A DNA stretch of 64,000 nt from Coenobita brevimanus (lineage: Eukaryota > Arthropoda > Malacostraca > Decapoda > Coenobitidae), in contig CM064732.1 in assembly GCA_032717465.1 (NCBI GenBank), positions 26,405,552 through 26,469,551 of the forward strand. Reading direction: 5' to 3'. The notes under the pieces are model-generated. The model had not been told where the DNA came from. It saw nothing but the letters and a program-made list of their open reading frames with translations, and searched no databases. The position numbers and the translations under genes were made by a program. This document shows positions 34,525 through 46,032 of this stretch, piece after piece. The stretch's first letter is position 1, and each line of letters starts with the position of its first letter.

Positions 34525-34770
34525 GGCAGACAGACAAACAGACAAAGACAGGGAGTAATGGACCGGTAAATGAGAATAAAAGGGGGAGAAAGAGGAAGAA
34601 ATGCTAAAGAAGAAAGAATCAAGAAAAAAAAAAAAAACGGAGAAATTTAAGAAAACCGGAATGAAAGAGGGAAAACAATAGTTATACAGGGACAGAAAAA
34701 AAAAAAACGCCAAAATAGGAAGTAAACAGAATGACAACAACTATAGAACATGCGGAAGGTGAGAACACAT
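33110..34770. repeat. 1.65-kb polypurine tract
   Basis: The plus strand is overwhelmingly A and G, with isolated pyrimidines, for about 1650 bases. It includes (AG)n at 33821-33854, (GA)n at 34481-34497 and an ACAG tetranucleotide array at 34497-34541. Minus frames that look like Ser/Phe/Leu-rich membrane proteins are products of this composition and should not be annotated as genes. The unit at 33764-33868 is shared with 29655-29775. Confidence 0.9.
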
Positions 34771-34827
34771 AAGAAAGAAAATGGATGATATTATTGAGGA
34801 AGACATAAAGACTGTAAAGATGGCATT

Positions 34828-34961
34828 CTACCGAGATACCTAGCTACACAAGGTCTACCGAGATACCTAGCTACACAAGGTCTACCGAGATACCTAGCTA
34901 CACAAGGTCTACCGAGATACCTAGCTACACAAGGTCTACCGAGATACCTAGCTACACAAGG
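34828..34961. repeat. 27-bp minisatellite, 5 near-perfect copies
   Basis: The unit CTACCGAGATACCTAGCTAC plus ACAAGGT repeats head-to-tail five times with no difference until the last base. That implies very recent expansion. It is followed by a short CA run. Confidence 0.97.
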
Positions 34962-34984
34962 CACACACACACATCAGAGCACGT

Positions 34985-35837
34985 TGCAGTGTGGCGGTTC
35001 ACCTTATCCATGTGTGTTGATATCTGGTGGCTGTTCCTGCTACTGGAGAAATTGCTTGAGGAAAAATGCCTCTGATACTTGCCACTCGTTTATTTTTATG
35101 AAGAGTTGGGTTTTTAAAACCAATATACTGAGATGACGCCTTGTATAAGTTGTCGCTGTTGCTTCTACTTTAGATTTACATTGTACTTAAATAAGCTTCC
35201 TATTCGAAAAAGCTCTCCTAATGTGAATGTAGCCGACTGTAGACAACATACAGTAAATACAATATAAAAGACATCCTCACACAGAAGAGATGAAGTAAGC
35301 TTATTCGTTCTTGCTTTATCGTAGAAACTTGGAAACATGGATTATTTAGTATGCAGAATTCGCTTTAGTCTACTCACTATCTTGTCATCACACAAGAGTC
35401 TTTTTACTGTCAAATGACAGAAGTCCGTAATTCCTTTTAGTTTAGTAGATGGTCAAGTGCAGCTAGTTTGAAGGTTGACTTCACTAGTAACCAGGGACTC
35501 ACTCTTACTTCACTACCAAGGCTCACTGATTTTCATGCAAGCACGACTTAATATTCAGGTTGTGAGAGTGGCCCAGTACCATCATATGAAGACAAAACGA
35601 CAAAAAATGGCAATGGCTGATACTCTTTCTGAACCTTTCATTACGAGGGATGTCCCTGGTAATGAGTGTAACGTTTGGGGGCAGCAAGAATATTACATTT
35701 ATTTAATCACCTTATCCCAGGTTGTACAGCATTTAAGTAACCATCTAAGAGTAGTAAAACTTGTATTAAAATTACTCGTACATAGGGGGTTAATAACTGG
35801 GATTAAGGATGATTTGTAACTTCATTCTTAAATAAGA
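34985..35837. other. No gene recognised
   Basis: A 114-codon plus frame at 35475-35819 has no domain I recognise, and its start lacks a convincing context. It may be chance. Confidence 0.4.
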
Positions 35838-36019
<182 letters not shown>

Positions 36020-36207
36020 AACAGGTCGGCACATAATGCTGTTGAATCATGCATGAGAGTTTTTACGTGAATGCATCGCACTCTCACCTTGCTGAATTAC
36101 ACACATATATATATGCACACATAGACACATAGATGAAGTCCCATGCAAACTAAATAATGACATACACGTGCACACACGTAAGTGTAAATATACATTTTAA
36201 TATTTAT

Positions 36208-36220
36208 TTACACACACACA

Positions 36221-36290
<70 letters not shown>
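36208..36290. repeat. (CA)40 microsatellite
   Basis: A CA array with one TACA interruption. The surrounding DNA (36100-36500) is rich in scattered CACA/CATA words. Confidence 0.95.
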
Positions 36291-36292
<2 letters not shown>

Positions 36293-36779
36293 ACTGAGCG
36301 TGCGCGTATGCAGCCTTACAAACAGATTCAAATAACACCATACAATCGGATGTACACAAACAGGTGAACATACACACCACACATCAAGGTACGTGACTTA
36401 TGCACATGAAAATTCATACTATTGCACGTACATACACATGCATGTATCAAACACAAAAACACACATGCTCACACATATTTACACACATTCACATGAGCTC
36501 ATGTACATAAACAAAAAGACGAATCACATTTTGGCACAGAGGCAAATACTGCTCATTGCTGCAGATCAAGAATACAAGCTATTTAAAATCTCTGCTGTAT
36601 TGCACACTTTCACAAGCATTCTCTTCGTACCAAATTTCTTCGAATTTTGTTTTATTTCACTTTTTCCCAGTTGGACGAGGGGCACAAAAACAGAAAATAA
36701 TTAATTTTGTATTGGCAGAAACCTGATCCGTCGTCCAATTAAGGCTGAGGGAGCAAATTTCATTTTCCACTAATGCTCA

Positions 36780-37175
36780 GGTTGTTAGGGTGGCTGGGAG
36801 GTAGGCATGGGAGCATGCATACTGACAAAGTGGTAGGAAGCTAGGTAGGTAAGTAAGGATAGAGGTAGGTAGGTAGGGGAGTATGGAGGCTGCTATATAT
36901 GAAGGAAGTTAAGTAGATATTATAGGTATATAAGAAAGAGTTGAGGGGAAAGATAGGAGGGTAAATGGGGAAACGGGTAAATAAACAGGTAAGGTGAGTG
37001 GTAGGCTCGCTGGTAGGTAAGTGGATAGGGAGTTAGGAGGGTAAAGTATCTAGGTTTGTAAAGTGGTAGGGAATTTGGTAGGGAGGATGGAAAGGAGGCA
37101 GGCAGAAAATTAGATGTATGGACAGGTAGGCTGAGAGATAGGTAAGTAGGAGGGTTGAGTGGTAGGCAGGGAGGA
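36780..37175. repeat. Degenerate GGTA/AGGT-rich tract
   Basis: A cryptic tetranucleotide region with many GTAGG, GGTAG and TAGGT words without a fixed register, probably an eroded GGTA array. Confidence 0.6.
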
Positions 37176-38104
37176 AGGAGTATATGTTGGTTGGTAACAA
37201 TGCCCTACAAAGTCTAGTTGTAGAGTATACTGAACATCCTCACGTTCATTTCACATAGTTTCGCTTTATGGATCGTGGGAATGATCCTCACTAAAAAAGG
37301 ATAGCTGCCTTGCTGTGTCATTTTTAATATTTGTTTACAAGTATAGTTAAGAGAAATGGAATCTGACCGAAGTTAGTAGCATCTGGTATATCCTCAGATA
37401 AGTGTTAACGTACTGTAAGTACACTACCTGTCCGTAATAGTGTGAAGGAGGACAATTCATGTAGCATAAGTAGCGTCTAAGCTCGAAGCAGTTGTAGCTA
37501 GAGTAGATGACATGTTCTCAACCCACATGAATCGTGGGACCCATTCTATTCCTTTTTTCAGGTTTCCATCTTTCTGCTATACCTGAAAATTTCTAGACTG
37601 ACAGAAATACATTGGGAAGCAATAAATATTCAACTGTGACCATCTAATCACAAGGCAGGAGGGAGTCCTGTAATCCTTTGGCCTGTACCAGTGAGCAACG
37701 CTAGTAAGACGTCATAATGTTGGCTGTGGGGCTTGTTAGTTCCAATATCAGTTTCATATGTCACATCACAGCACTGAACGTTCAGGGATGAAGATGGCAG
37801 AGCTGTCCACTATTTCTTCTCTAGTCGGGTTAATCAGTTGAATATAGGTTGTTTCCCCACCAGTACAACTGAACATCTACACATACAAAATACGTCACAT
37901 CACACAGCGGACTGCCTTCGCTTGTCCCTGTTTAGACACCGGTACAACGGAGAACTTGCAGGTTTAGCCTATCAGGTGCGAGGCTACATAAGAGATAAAT
38001 ATATGTTAATAAAGTGAAAAAAGACCGTTTCTCACCCCGTCACTAAAAAATATATTCTTTTAGATGAGTAAAATCGCCTGGTACATTAGTTATTATTGGT
38101 GTTG
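37176..38104. other. No gene seen
   Basis: Nothing recognisable on either strand. Confidence 0.5.
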
Positions 38105-38440
38105 TTGTTCTTGTTAAACCCCGGTCCGCCTGATCGAGCAGACCCGTCGAGCATAGGTAAGCAACTGCCTCTATTGGGTTGTTCCATAGGTTCCCAATAC
38201 CATTGATGTTGTGTTTGCGTTTTAGTGAGTTATACTGTATATGTTTTGCAGTGGTCTGTTCTGTGTGTCATGTAGTGTGTGTATAAACCACAAGATGGGC
38301 ACGTGGCATCTGTGATTGCACCCAACCCAAATCAAAACTCGTAGTTGAAGAGGGCCGGGTGATGACGTGCTCTAAGTCTAGCTAGGTGAACTAATCTTCT
38401 CTATTTTAAGACACCTCCGTTAGGTGGATGTTAGGACGGG
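38105..38440 (-). pseudogene. LINE ORF2 C-terminal cysteine-rich fragment (Jockey/I-like with RNase H)
   Basis: Read on the minus strand: VHLARLRARHHPALFNYEF, then a zinc-binding-like CPSCGLYTH block, a damaged stretch, and NNPIEAVAYLCSTGLLDQAD ending in a run of ACA (Thr) codons. This layout (LxRLRTGHHP, CPxCG, then PIEAVAYLxSTGLL) matches the end of LINE proteins that carry an RNase H. It is distinct from the I-like copy at 50140-56230. A stop and a frameshift are present. Only this terminal piece survives, consistent with 5' truncation. Confidence 0.7.
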
Positions 38441-38655
38441 GGGTTGTAGTATGGTGTTAATATCGAGGTGTTGTATTGCCCTGCGCGTGAAGTGAGTATG
38501 AAGGTGTTTTTCATTGTTACTATTGGAATATTGTGATGTGGGATATTGTTGTAGGTGGTTTACTAAGAATACCAAACAAAAAATATAATTAAACGGACAG
38601 GGTTATTTGTAAGTCCAGAAGGTTATCATATTTCAGAACAAGAGAATGGTGATTG

Positions 38656-38658
<3 letters not shown>

Positions 38659-38718
<60 letters not shown>
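38659..38718. repeat. (GT)30 microsatellite
   Basis: A pure GT array. Confidence 0.97.
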
Positions 38719-38719
<1 letters not shown>

Positions 38720-39224
38720 CCATTGACTGTGTACACTTTTTCCCATTGGACAGCTTATACAAGGATTTTGAGATTGGTGGGAAGAAACTTGTGGAAGTAA
38801 TTATGTCACCTCTCATATAACCATTATATCTGCTGCAACACGAGGGACAACTCACCTCCTTCTTCGTTCTGTTGCTTCTGCGACTTCACTGTGTTGGAGC
38901 AGAGGTCGACCACGACACAGGTGATAACTATGTTGCCTGGGCAAGTGGGTGAATGTCTCTTTAGAATGTAATATTTGAAGGTGCTGAGAGCAGTGATTCT
39001 CAACCTTATCCTTTCCGTTCGCCTTTAGACGAGATAGAATAACATCCGTGACCCCCAACTACATTTTCCCATGAAGATGCAAACGATGCGAAATTAATGA
39101 ACTGAGTGAATTGGATATGAGATTTCAGCACTTTGGTATTTTCAACGAGGATCCGATGCATGCATGTCACTCAGGACAACTGGAAACTCAGTGACAGCGT
39201 TGAAGTTCCTATTATCCTACCTCT

Positions 39225-39305
39225 ATAACGATGGTTGAAAAGGTAGAGAGATGGTCTGCAGTCCTAATGGACCCAGGGTCGACTCCTGGCTAGGGCAGGG
39301 AACAG
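39225..39305 (+). mobile_element. tRNA-like SINE head
   Basis: An A-box-like ATGGTTGAAAAGGTAGAG (39231-39248) and a B-box GGGTCGACTCC (39276-39286) lie at tRNA spacing, within a sequence ending CTGGCTAGGGC. Poor arm pairing argues against a working tRNA gene. A body cannot be delimited. Confidence 0.45.
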
Positions 39306-40083
39306 TTAGAGTATTCTAGTTTCATAAAGCAGCCTTTATTGATCTACCAGAAGACCTGTGGACATGCAAAAATGGCCCTGCCAATACCAGTGCACCAGTC
39401 CTGGAAAAGATAGCCTTAACATGTATTCCATATAGATGATGGATGTTGGCACCGAAGCTGCGACATGTGGAGGTGTATGATATATGGGAGGACCACTGGA
39501 CCTTGGGAAGATGCTGTGAAGCCTATGTGCAGAACTGGACACATAAAAATAGTGTGCCAATGGTACAGATACAATAGGGGCACAAGAGAAATCAAGAGAA
39601 ATGAAATTCCATATGAAGCTGAATATGCTGTTTATTTTCATGTTCAGCAGCTTGGAAAGTTTCATTCTGTAGACCCAGAGAGACAAGACTGAAAAAAAAA
39701 AATTCAGTTTGCTGATAACAGGGTAGCTCCCCATTGTCATCCCAAATTACCAAACTTATCTCTCCAAATGTGTTTTTAGTATATTAGTCGCCTAGAAGTT
39801 CCAGGATTTCATCTTCCATTTTCTTCAGGCATGATCTGCAAGAGGTGGTTGCCATAAGCGTTCCTCAGTAATCTTGCCTCAGGAAAATGAAGACAAATTT
39901 CTTTTTCCAGTGACACAAGATTATTAAGATTACTCAATGACCTTCTGTGAAAAACATCTTGACCTACGAGAGTGCTGGCCATTTTCCCTGGGCTAGGAAC
40001 TACTGGCTTAGAGGAAAGGCTAAATATATGATGAAAGAAAACAGGGATATCACTGGTGAGCAGTAAGTGAAGAATAATGAAGG
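39306..40083. other. No gene recognised
   Basis: A 75-codon plus frame (39465-39692) and a 134-codon minus frame (39336-39740) overlap here. I recognise neither. The region is the left flank of the Gypsy element. Confidence 0.4.
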
Positions 40084-40088
40084 AAGGG
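40084..40088. repeat. Target site duplication AAGGG, left
   Basis: AAGGG directly before the 5' LTR is repeated at 49627-49631 directly after the 3' LTR. Confidence 0.9.
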
Positions 40089-40295
40089 TGTGGTAATTCA
40101 TAGACTATGAAACAACGAGTTTTCATGTTTCGTTCACTGGTGTTTCGAATCATCCTCCGAAACTGTTGTTTGGGTCTTAATATTGGCTGAGAGTCAGTCA
40201 GTTACTGGCTATCTCAATGTTCACACTTTGCTGTTGTTTCATGCTGAATAAAGCCTTACGTTCAAGAGGTTAGGAAAGTTTCTCATTTCACCACA
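40089..40295 (+). repeat. Gypsy 5' LTR, 207 bp
   Basis: Starts TGTGGTAATTCATAGACTAT and ends TTTCACCACA. It contains GAATAAAGCC (about 40244), an AATAAA polyadenylation signal. Confidence 0.93.
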
Positions 40296-40348
40296 ATTTA
40301 TTCAGCAAGATTTTTTTTTTCTTTTATCATGTCTGAACATCGCCAGTG

Positions 40349-41110
40349 ATGGAGAAGTTTATTAGACAAGACCGTTTTGAAGGCTCTCAAGAGACAACGC
40401 CTGCAGTGTGGAATCACTGGTTCTGCATCTTTAACAAGTTCCTGGGTAGTATAAGTAGCGACTCTGCTCCTGACAAGCTTAAGCTATTCGTCAATCACAT
40501 CTCAACATCAATTTTCAACCACATCTCCGACTGCAAGACTTATGATAAAGCTATCGACGTATTGATGACTGTGTACATGAAGCCCGCAAGTGAAATCTTT
40601 GTGAGGCATCAGTTATCTACCAGGAAGCAGACAAATGGTGAATCTGTCAACCAGTTTCTCCACTCCCCCAAGTTGTTGTCAAAAGACTGGATTCAAAGCT
40701 GTGACGGCTGACACATACACGCAAGAGGCTATCTGCGACGCTTTTATATCTGGTCTTGTATGTTGGAGAAAAACACTCTCACTCTACATGAAGCTGTGCA
40801 GCTTGCAAGAAGCTTGGATTTGGCTCAATGGAATGCAGAAATATATGTCACTCCTGTCAACCACGGGATCTTTTCCTGCACCGCCGAGAAGACTCACACT
40901 GCTGTTTCTACTTCTGGTGTTAGTTACGAGGATGAGGATACTGCAGCACTATAACCAACCATGGATACGTCTGCTGTTGTCACCAGGGTTGTATGTTACT
41001 CTGTGGCAACTCTAACCACTCTCGACCTCGCTGTCCAGCTCGACACATATTTTGCCATAAGTGCGGGAAGAAGGAACACTTCGCCGGGGTGTGTAAGTCA
41101 CGAGTGACGG
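40349..41110 (+). pseudogene. Gypsy gag remnant with zinc-knuckle region
   Basis: The ATG at 40349 opens MEKFIRQDRFEG, a Mag-type Gag N-terminus. The frame runs to about 40680 and is then lost and regained. A 40760-40954 frame gives NTLTLHEAVQLARSLDLAQW, followed by a zinc-binding region at 40995-41100. The second knuckle, CHKCGKKEHFAGVC, has the perfect C-X2-C-X4-H-X4-C form. The first (CGNSNHSRPRC) is the less regular partner usual in this group. Gag would package element RNA. At least two frameshifts and a stop at 40952 prevent this copy from making it. Confidence 0.85.
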
Positions 41111-41309
41111 CTAAACAGTGCAAGAGTGCATTGACGGCTGTTTTGGCAGCTTCTTCATCGCAAACACCCAAAGATATGAAAATGGGTCTTATGGCAATCC
41201 TACTAGTCTCCTTAAGCCTTCAACTGCCACTACTGACTCTGCTGCCACAGCTGCTACATGTGATGCTTCCCAAGGTCCTTATGTGGCTGCCCCTACTTCT
41301 GCTTTTCCT

Positions 41310-41660
41310 AGTGTGGCTGGTCCTTATCGTGCCACTATCGATGTAATGGTGAATAACGTTAATATGACTGCACTTGCTGACAGTTGTAGTACACCTAGTT
41401 TCTTGCATCCCAGTGTCACTAAACAATTAGGTATACCTGTAGCAACTTCTCATGAAAATATTATCTTGGCTTCTTCAGATGTGTCAACTACTTTGGAACA
41501 TTGTTTAGTACACTTGAAGGTATGGCGCAATAATTACCCTCTGTTTAAATTTTCTGTTCTTCCTCAGTTATGTGCTAAAGTAGTTTTAGGCCAAGATTTC
41601 ATGGAGGTGAATAAATCCGTGGAATTTGACTTGCATGGCCCAAGGCCGAAACTTACGGTA
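41310..41660 (+). pseudogene. Gypsy aspartic protease, catalytic triad altered
   Basis: Inside a 240-codon frame (41118-41840). The substrate-side strand ALADSCSTPSFL holds the catalytic aspartate at 41379-41381, but the triad reads D-S-C: the glycine position (41385-41387) is TGT. The C-terminal strand VVLGQDFMEVNKSVEFD is the normal ILGxDF motif. In Gypsy elements the protease matures Gag-Pol. The Gly-to-Cys change would be expected to inactivate it. Confidence 0.85.
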
Positions 41661-41699
41661 TGTGGAATTGCTACAATGTCTATTGACCCTCCTCTATTT

Positions 41700-42450
41700 C
41701 CTAACTTAATTGCCGACTGTAACCCTATTTCTACCCCCACTCGCAGGTTCAGTAAGTCTGATGAGGCATTTATCAGAGAGGAAGTTAGGACTTTACTGAA
41801 AGATGGAGTAATTGAAGAGAGTCAGCCCTTGTCTTGGTAACTAAGGATGAAAGACATAAGAGTCGCATGGTTGTAGATTACACCAGGAACATTAATCGCT
41901 TGACACAGCTTGACGCTTACTCCTTTCCTCTCATTCACGAGTTGGTACACTCCCTCGCTAAGCTCAAAGTGTTCAGCAAACTAGACCTGAAGAGAGTGAT
42001 ATACACTGCTTTTGAAGCTGATGGAAAACTATATCACTATAACGGTCCATTTTGGCTTGACTAACTCAGCTGCTGTCTTTCAACGTGTGATTATTCCATT
42101 ATATCTGATAATAGCTTAGAATCTACTTATGCATACACTGATGATGTCTTAATCTGTGGATTTCAACAAGAAGATCATGACCGTAATCTTGAAAATTTCA
42201 GGAAAGTTGCTTCATAATATAATCTTACCTTGAATGAAGATAAATGTCAGTACGACCTAAAGGAAATAAGTTATCTTGGCTACCTTACTTCATATGGATC
42301 TCTTTGTCCTAATCCTGAACGCCTAAGTTCTTTCATGGAATTGCCTGTCCCCTGTGATACTGTCTCCATGAAACATATCTTGGCCTTCTGTTATACTAAT
42401 CTCATTGGATCCCTAACTATTCAAAACTTATTCAACCTCTCTTGACCTCT
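41700..42450 (+). pseudogene. Gypsy reverse transcriptase remnant
   Basis: Starts at RRFSKSDEAFIREEVRTLLK (end of the protease frame) and shifts near 41830 to ALVTKDERHKSRMVVDYTRN and LDAYSFPLIHELVHSLAKLK. FSKLDLK follows, where motif A carries its aspartate. About 20 bases just after it are lost compared with the family pattern. A shift near 42055 leads to GLTNSAAVFQRVI. The catalytic box is YTDD near 42138-42149. Then come LNEDKCQYDLKEISYLGYLT and the connection domain. Several stops are present. Confidence 0.88.
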
Positions 42451-42910
42451 GAAACATTCCCATTGAATACCTTAGCGGTGCAGAGTTTCAAAAATCTGAA
42501 ACAAGTAATTTACAACTCTTATTTAGCTACTCATGATGAGAATTTGACCCTGCAAGTTGAAACCGACACTTCTGCTACCTCTCTGGCTGCTACTCTGTCT
42601 CAATTAGGAAAGCCTGTGGCTGTCTTTTCTAGGACTTTAACACCTTTTGAAAGGCTTCAACCAGCAATAGAGAGGGAGGCTACTTCCAGTAATGAAGCAG
42701 TGCGCAAGTGGAGACTGTTTCTCATTGGCAGAAAGTTCACCATAGTAACTGACCAACAGGCTGTCTTTCGTGTTCAATATGAAACACTCATCTAAGATAA
42801 AGACTGATACAATTATGAGATGGCGCTTAGAACTCTCCGGCATCAGTTTGACATTCATTAGCGTCCTGGTCCTGACAATGTTCTCTGTGACACTCTGTCT
42901 TGTGCCTGTT
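42450..42910 (+). pseudogene. Gypsy RNase H remnant
   Basis: The frame 42442-42795 reads LQVETDTSATSLAATLSQLG (the first catalytic Asp region), GKPVAVFSRTLTPFERLQPA and KFTIVTDQQAVFRV (the DQ motif). A shift near 42770 leads into HSSKIKTDTIMRWRLELS. This is the RT-linked RNase H of Ty3/Gypsy elements, which removes the RNA strand. Missing spacing at the shift and a stop at 42793 break it. Confidence 0.87.
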
Positions 42911-42939
42911 TCATTGCTTTTGCCTTTTCATCTGCTCCT

Positions 42940-43173
42940 CTCGAGGATATACATGCTTCACTTTGCCGTCCAGGAATTACTAGGTTGTACCATTTCATAA
43001 GGACTAAGAATTCACCTTATTCTTTAGATAATGTGAAGAGAGTATGTTCTAAGTGTTCTGTATGTTCCGAATTGAAACCTAGATTCTGTAAGCCACCTAA
43101 AACTAATCTCATTCATGTTATGCACCCTTTTTGATAGAATTTCAGTTGATGTCATTGGTCCCAAGGCTTCTTG
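42940..43173 (+). pseudogene. Gypsy integrase, N-terminal part before the nested insertion
   Basis: A zinc-binding domain with LEDIHASLCRPGITRLYHF, then KRVCSKCSVCSELKPRFCKP with its CxxC pair. The second expected histidine is an arginine (CGT). The catalytic core starts RISVDVIGPKASC and is interrupted at 43173 by the TA of the Tc1-like transposon. The codon phase on the far side (48427 onward) matches once the insert and one TA are set aside. Confidence 0.88.
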
Positions 43174-43175
43174 TA
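43174..43175. repeat. TA target duplication, left (copy at 48425-48426)
   Basis: TA precedes CAGTCGGGGAAC at 43176 and follows the inverted end at 48424. The integrase frame of the host Gypsy needs only one TA. Confidence 0.88.
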
Positions 43176-44470
43176 CAGTCGGGGAACAAAGAAGCTTGAC
43201 ACAATATTATTGCAGACTCTGGCAACAAATCCTGTAGAAAACACGAAGCTGGTAGTGGAAATGCATGAATGGAGGGGTAACGTTTGTATCATAGTGTGTG
43301 ATTGTCAGAGCTTCAACCTGTAATTAAATATTGGAGAGGGTTTTGAGTACGAATACGTCATGTTTAAGATATAATAGATATTCACCGTGAATCATAGGAC
43401 ATATAATATCTTAATTATTATACATAGTTGGCAATTGATTAGCTGTATTAATTAATGTCACTCATATTTAGGGCACTGTGCAGCTGAAAGTATCTGTGGA
43501 GTCAAGAGCATCAGTCTTGAGTGTAGGTTCAATACGATACCAAAGCCTCAGATCCTGGAATAAATCATAATTATTATCTATCTAGTGAAATCCATAATTT
43601 ATTAGAGTGTGTCCATTAGAACTTTTTATTAACGAACATGTCATTGAAATACGATCTTGGTGCTGATAAGCTTTATGACTTTGTTACGTTCTGAGTCTGT
43701 AAAAACGTTCCTTCCATGAACGCGGACAGAGCTTCATTGAGCACTATCCCTTACCGTGCTGGGGGTGGGAGGAACCGTGTACACAAGCATTATTTGTTAG
43801 TTTCTTCATTCAACTGCTAATAAAAAAAGTACTGTGCAATTACTAAACAGATGTTTGCTTCATCCATGATAACAAAAGACTGCTCTGGTACTCAAAACAT
43901 TCCTCTTGGGTGATGTCCGTCACACGTTTTCCCTCTCGAGTTGAGTTGGCAGTGTGAAGTATAGCCTTTTCAACGCCACTTCTGTTACGATTGTTTCGCC
44001 CTACAACCTCTCCACAGAACTAGCCTCACACGAGCATCCACCCAAGCTAGCCTCACACGAGCACGTTCCTCCCGCATTCTCTTCCTTCACCTAGCCCGTC
44101 CTTTCCTATTACAGTACCAACATGTCAAGATGATTCCTAACAACCAGTTTAGTCACATAAGTTTCACGTTAAGTAATGATCTGTTATCCCGCAGTTTAAA
44201 TCAAGGAGATTCTAATGAACTCTTTTTGGGGCGAGTGTATTTTCAAGTTAGTGCAAATGTCCACACTCATAGGTTACATGGTATCAGGTGATACCAGTTA
44301 TACACACTGTAATCATTCATTCAGAAAACCCGATGAATATGTTAGCGTTTTATACTAGCTAACGCTATACGATTCTACTGTAGTTCATTTACAGGGCATC
44401 CTTGCATATTTATGGTTAACTTTTTCGCTACCAGTTTTGTTCCTGTGATGTGTCCGTTGTCAGAGTAAAT
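43176..44470 (+). repeat. Left terminal inverted repeat, about 1295 bp
   Basis: Pairs with 47119-48424. The subterminal unit CTAGCCTCACACGAGCA occurs at about 44023-44039 and 44047-44063. No ORF. The arm ends at CAGAGTAAAT; homology stops beyond. Confidence 0.92.
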
Positions 44471-45095
44471 TACTAAAGTCACCTGCAGTAAAGCCCTAAT
44501 TACTAAATGAAAGGTGACGTAAGTTTGAGATTGTTACTGAAATTACAATAATCTCTTTTAGCACTCACAATGTCTTTCGAAATGGAAAGTAAATTTGTGA
44601 TGCATCAAGCTGAGTAAAAGTGCCACACACGGATTACAGTATATTCTTTTTCACCTTAGGCGATTTCACTCGCATAGCGTACAAAAACCTATATATTAGA
44701 AGCATCTTCTCCATATTTTTTTTTATTAAGCATACATTGAAATATCATATTGTTTAATATACTACTATGCCTAAAGGTAGACGATTTTGCTGATACCTTG
44801 GAACAATCTGCCTTCAATAAGGACTATACAAAGAATAAAGGTGTTTATGGATAAGATTGCCAACAGACAAGTATTATCAGTGACAGAGTAATGTGCTACT
44901 ATATTATACAGGGCATATTATTTAGGAATGTTTTATTTTCCTTCAAATCGTTACTAATAGCAAAGTACTCGAAACATTTATGTCGCTTAATGATGCGAAA
45001 AACATAGTCTTACAAACCAAGGTATCGTTTGACCATCGCCTGGTGATATGCCGACATTCGCTCCAGGCGCCTCTGCGGCACCATCTGTCAACATG
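44471..45095. other. Non-coding part of the Tc1-like element
   Basis: Between the left arm and the transposase remains; AT-rich, nothing recognised. Confidence 0.5.
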
Positions 45096-45596
45096 AACTC
45101 GACTGAGACTGCTCAACTTGGACACACCGTGCGAGTGACAGACTCTGGCCTGACACCTTCAGAATAATGGGATCTAGGGATATTTCACACAGGAGTGTAT
45201 AAGTGGTAAAGAAGTTGGGATGAGGATGAACGTCTTGATGATCGACAAAAGTAAGGACACCCTAAGAAACTGCACCAGCTGAGGATGAAGCTATACATGG
45301 AGCAGCAGCAGCAGACCCCATTACGACTACTGTCGCCATCAGGGAACACCTGGTATTAGACATAACTTCAAGGACATTGAAGAAAAGGCTACATGAATCT
45401 GGTACACAGCATCGAACGCAAACTATAAAAGAAAAGCTCGGAAAGAGACACAGGGAACACCAACTTCGCTTTGCCCAACGGCATGCTGAAGAAAGATTGA
45501 ACTTCTGGGGGCATCATTTAAGCGATGAAAAGTCCTTCTTTTCAACATCATATAGGAAACTTCATTGCTTCATTGTTTGCACCGAAATAACGAAAG

Positions 45597-46032
45597 GTAA
45601 GACTGTATGACTAAGATATCTAATGCTGAGATTGCAAACTGTTATATGGTTTGCCATTCAGTTATTCTTTTGTCTTCATCTTCAAGAACATTATTAAATA
45701 ATGTTCTTGGAGATGAAGAACTGATTAAATTCTGATCAGTGTCTGTGGTTATCAGACATATTATTTTGCTCTATAAAATACACACACACACACACACACA
45801 CTGCCCTTATCTTTCCATCCATGCCCTACCCTTCTGTGTATCTCATAACTACAGAACAAGTGAATGTTGTAACATGTAGTGTACCGTAATTGTAAAAAAA
45901 AAAAAAAAAAAAAAAGTGTCTCTCCTATTGATTGTCCATCCGTTTATTACTCTTCATCTTTTATATATCACAACTGTATACAGAATAGTAGAATGGCCCG
46001 TTAACATAAAAATCATGAACCAGGTATGCCAG
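45597..46032 (+). other. Insert or possible intron within the transposase
   Basis: Transposase similarity stops at ...CGAAATAACGAAAG and resumes at CTCTAACTTCTACGAGGTGG. The junction has a GTAAGA donor-like start and an AG end at 46031-46032 (an alternative CAG at 45983). It contains a 22-bp-stem hairpin, a CA array (45779-45801) and an A20 run (45895-45915), and its 3' end lacks a pyrimidine tract. I favour inserted or expanded repeat DNA over an intron. Confidence 0.4.
45674..45718. repeat. Near-perfect 22-bp hairpin
   Basis: CTTCATCTTCAAGAACATTA and its inverted copy AATAATGTTCTTGGAGATGA meet around one unpaired A at 45696, with a single mismatch over 22 pairs. Could be the relic of a small inverted-repeat element. 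Confidence 0.85.

Noticed and set aside
33884..34740. Several overlapping Ser/Phe/Leu-rich minus-strand proteins
   Set aside because: They are translations of a polypurine tract in all three frames, with no domain and no codon preference.
34828..34961. CRISPR array
   Set aside because: The 27-bp units are directly contiguous with no spacers, and the DNA is eukaryotic.
35475..35819. Protein-coding gene of 114 codons
   Set aside because: No domain recognised and no supporting context; kept only as an unexplained frame.
38991..39060. Second hAT MITE (CAGTGATTCTCAACCTTATC)
   Set aside because: Only one end is visible, and I found neither a matching inverted end nor an 8-bp duplication.
40296..40345. 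Gypsy primer-binding site
   Set aside because: No TGG-starting tRNA-complementary stretch follows the 5' LTR. The first bases are ATTTATTCAGCAAGA, so either it is mutated or an unusual primer is used; I could not support a call.
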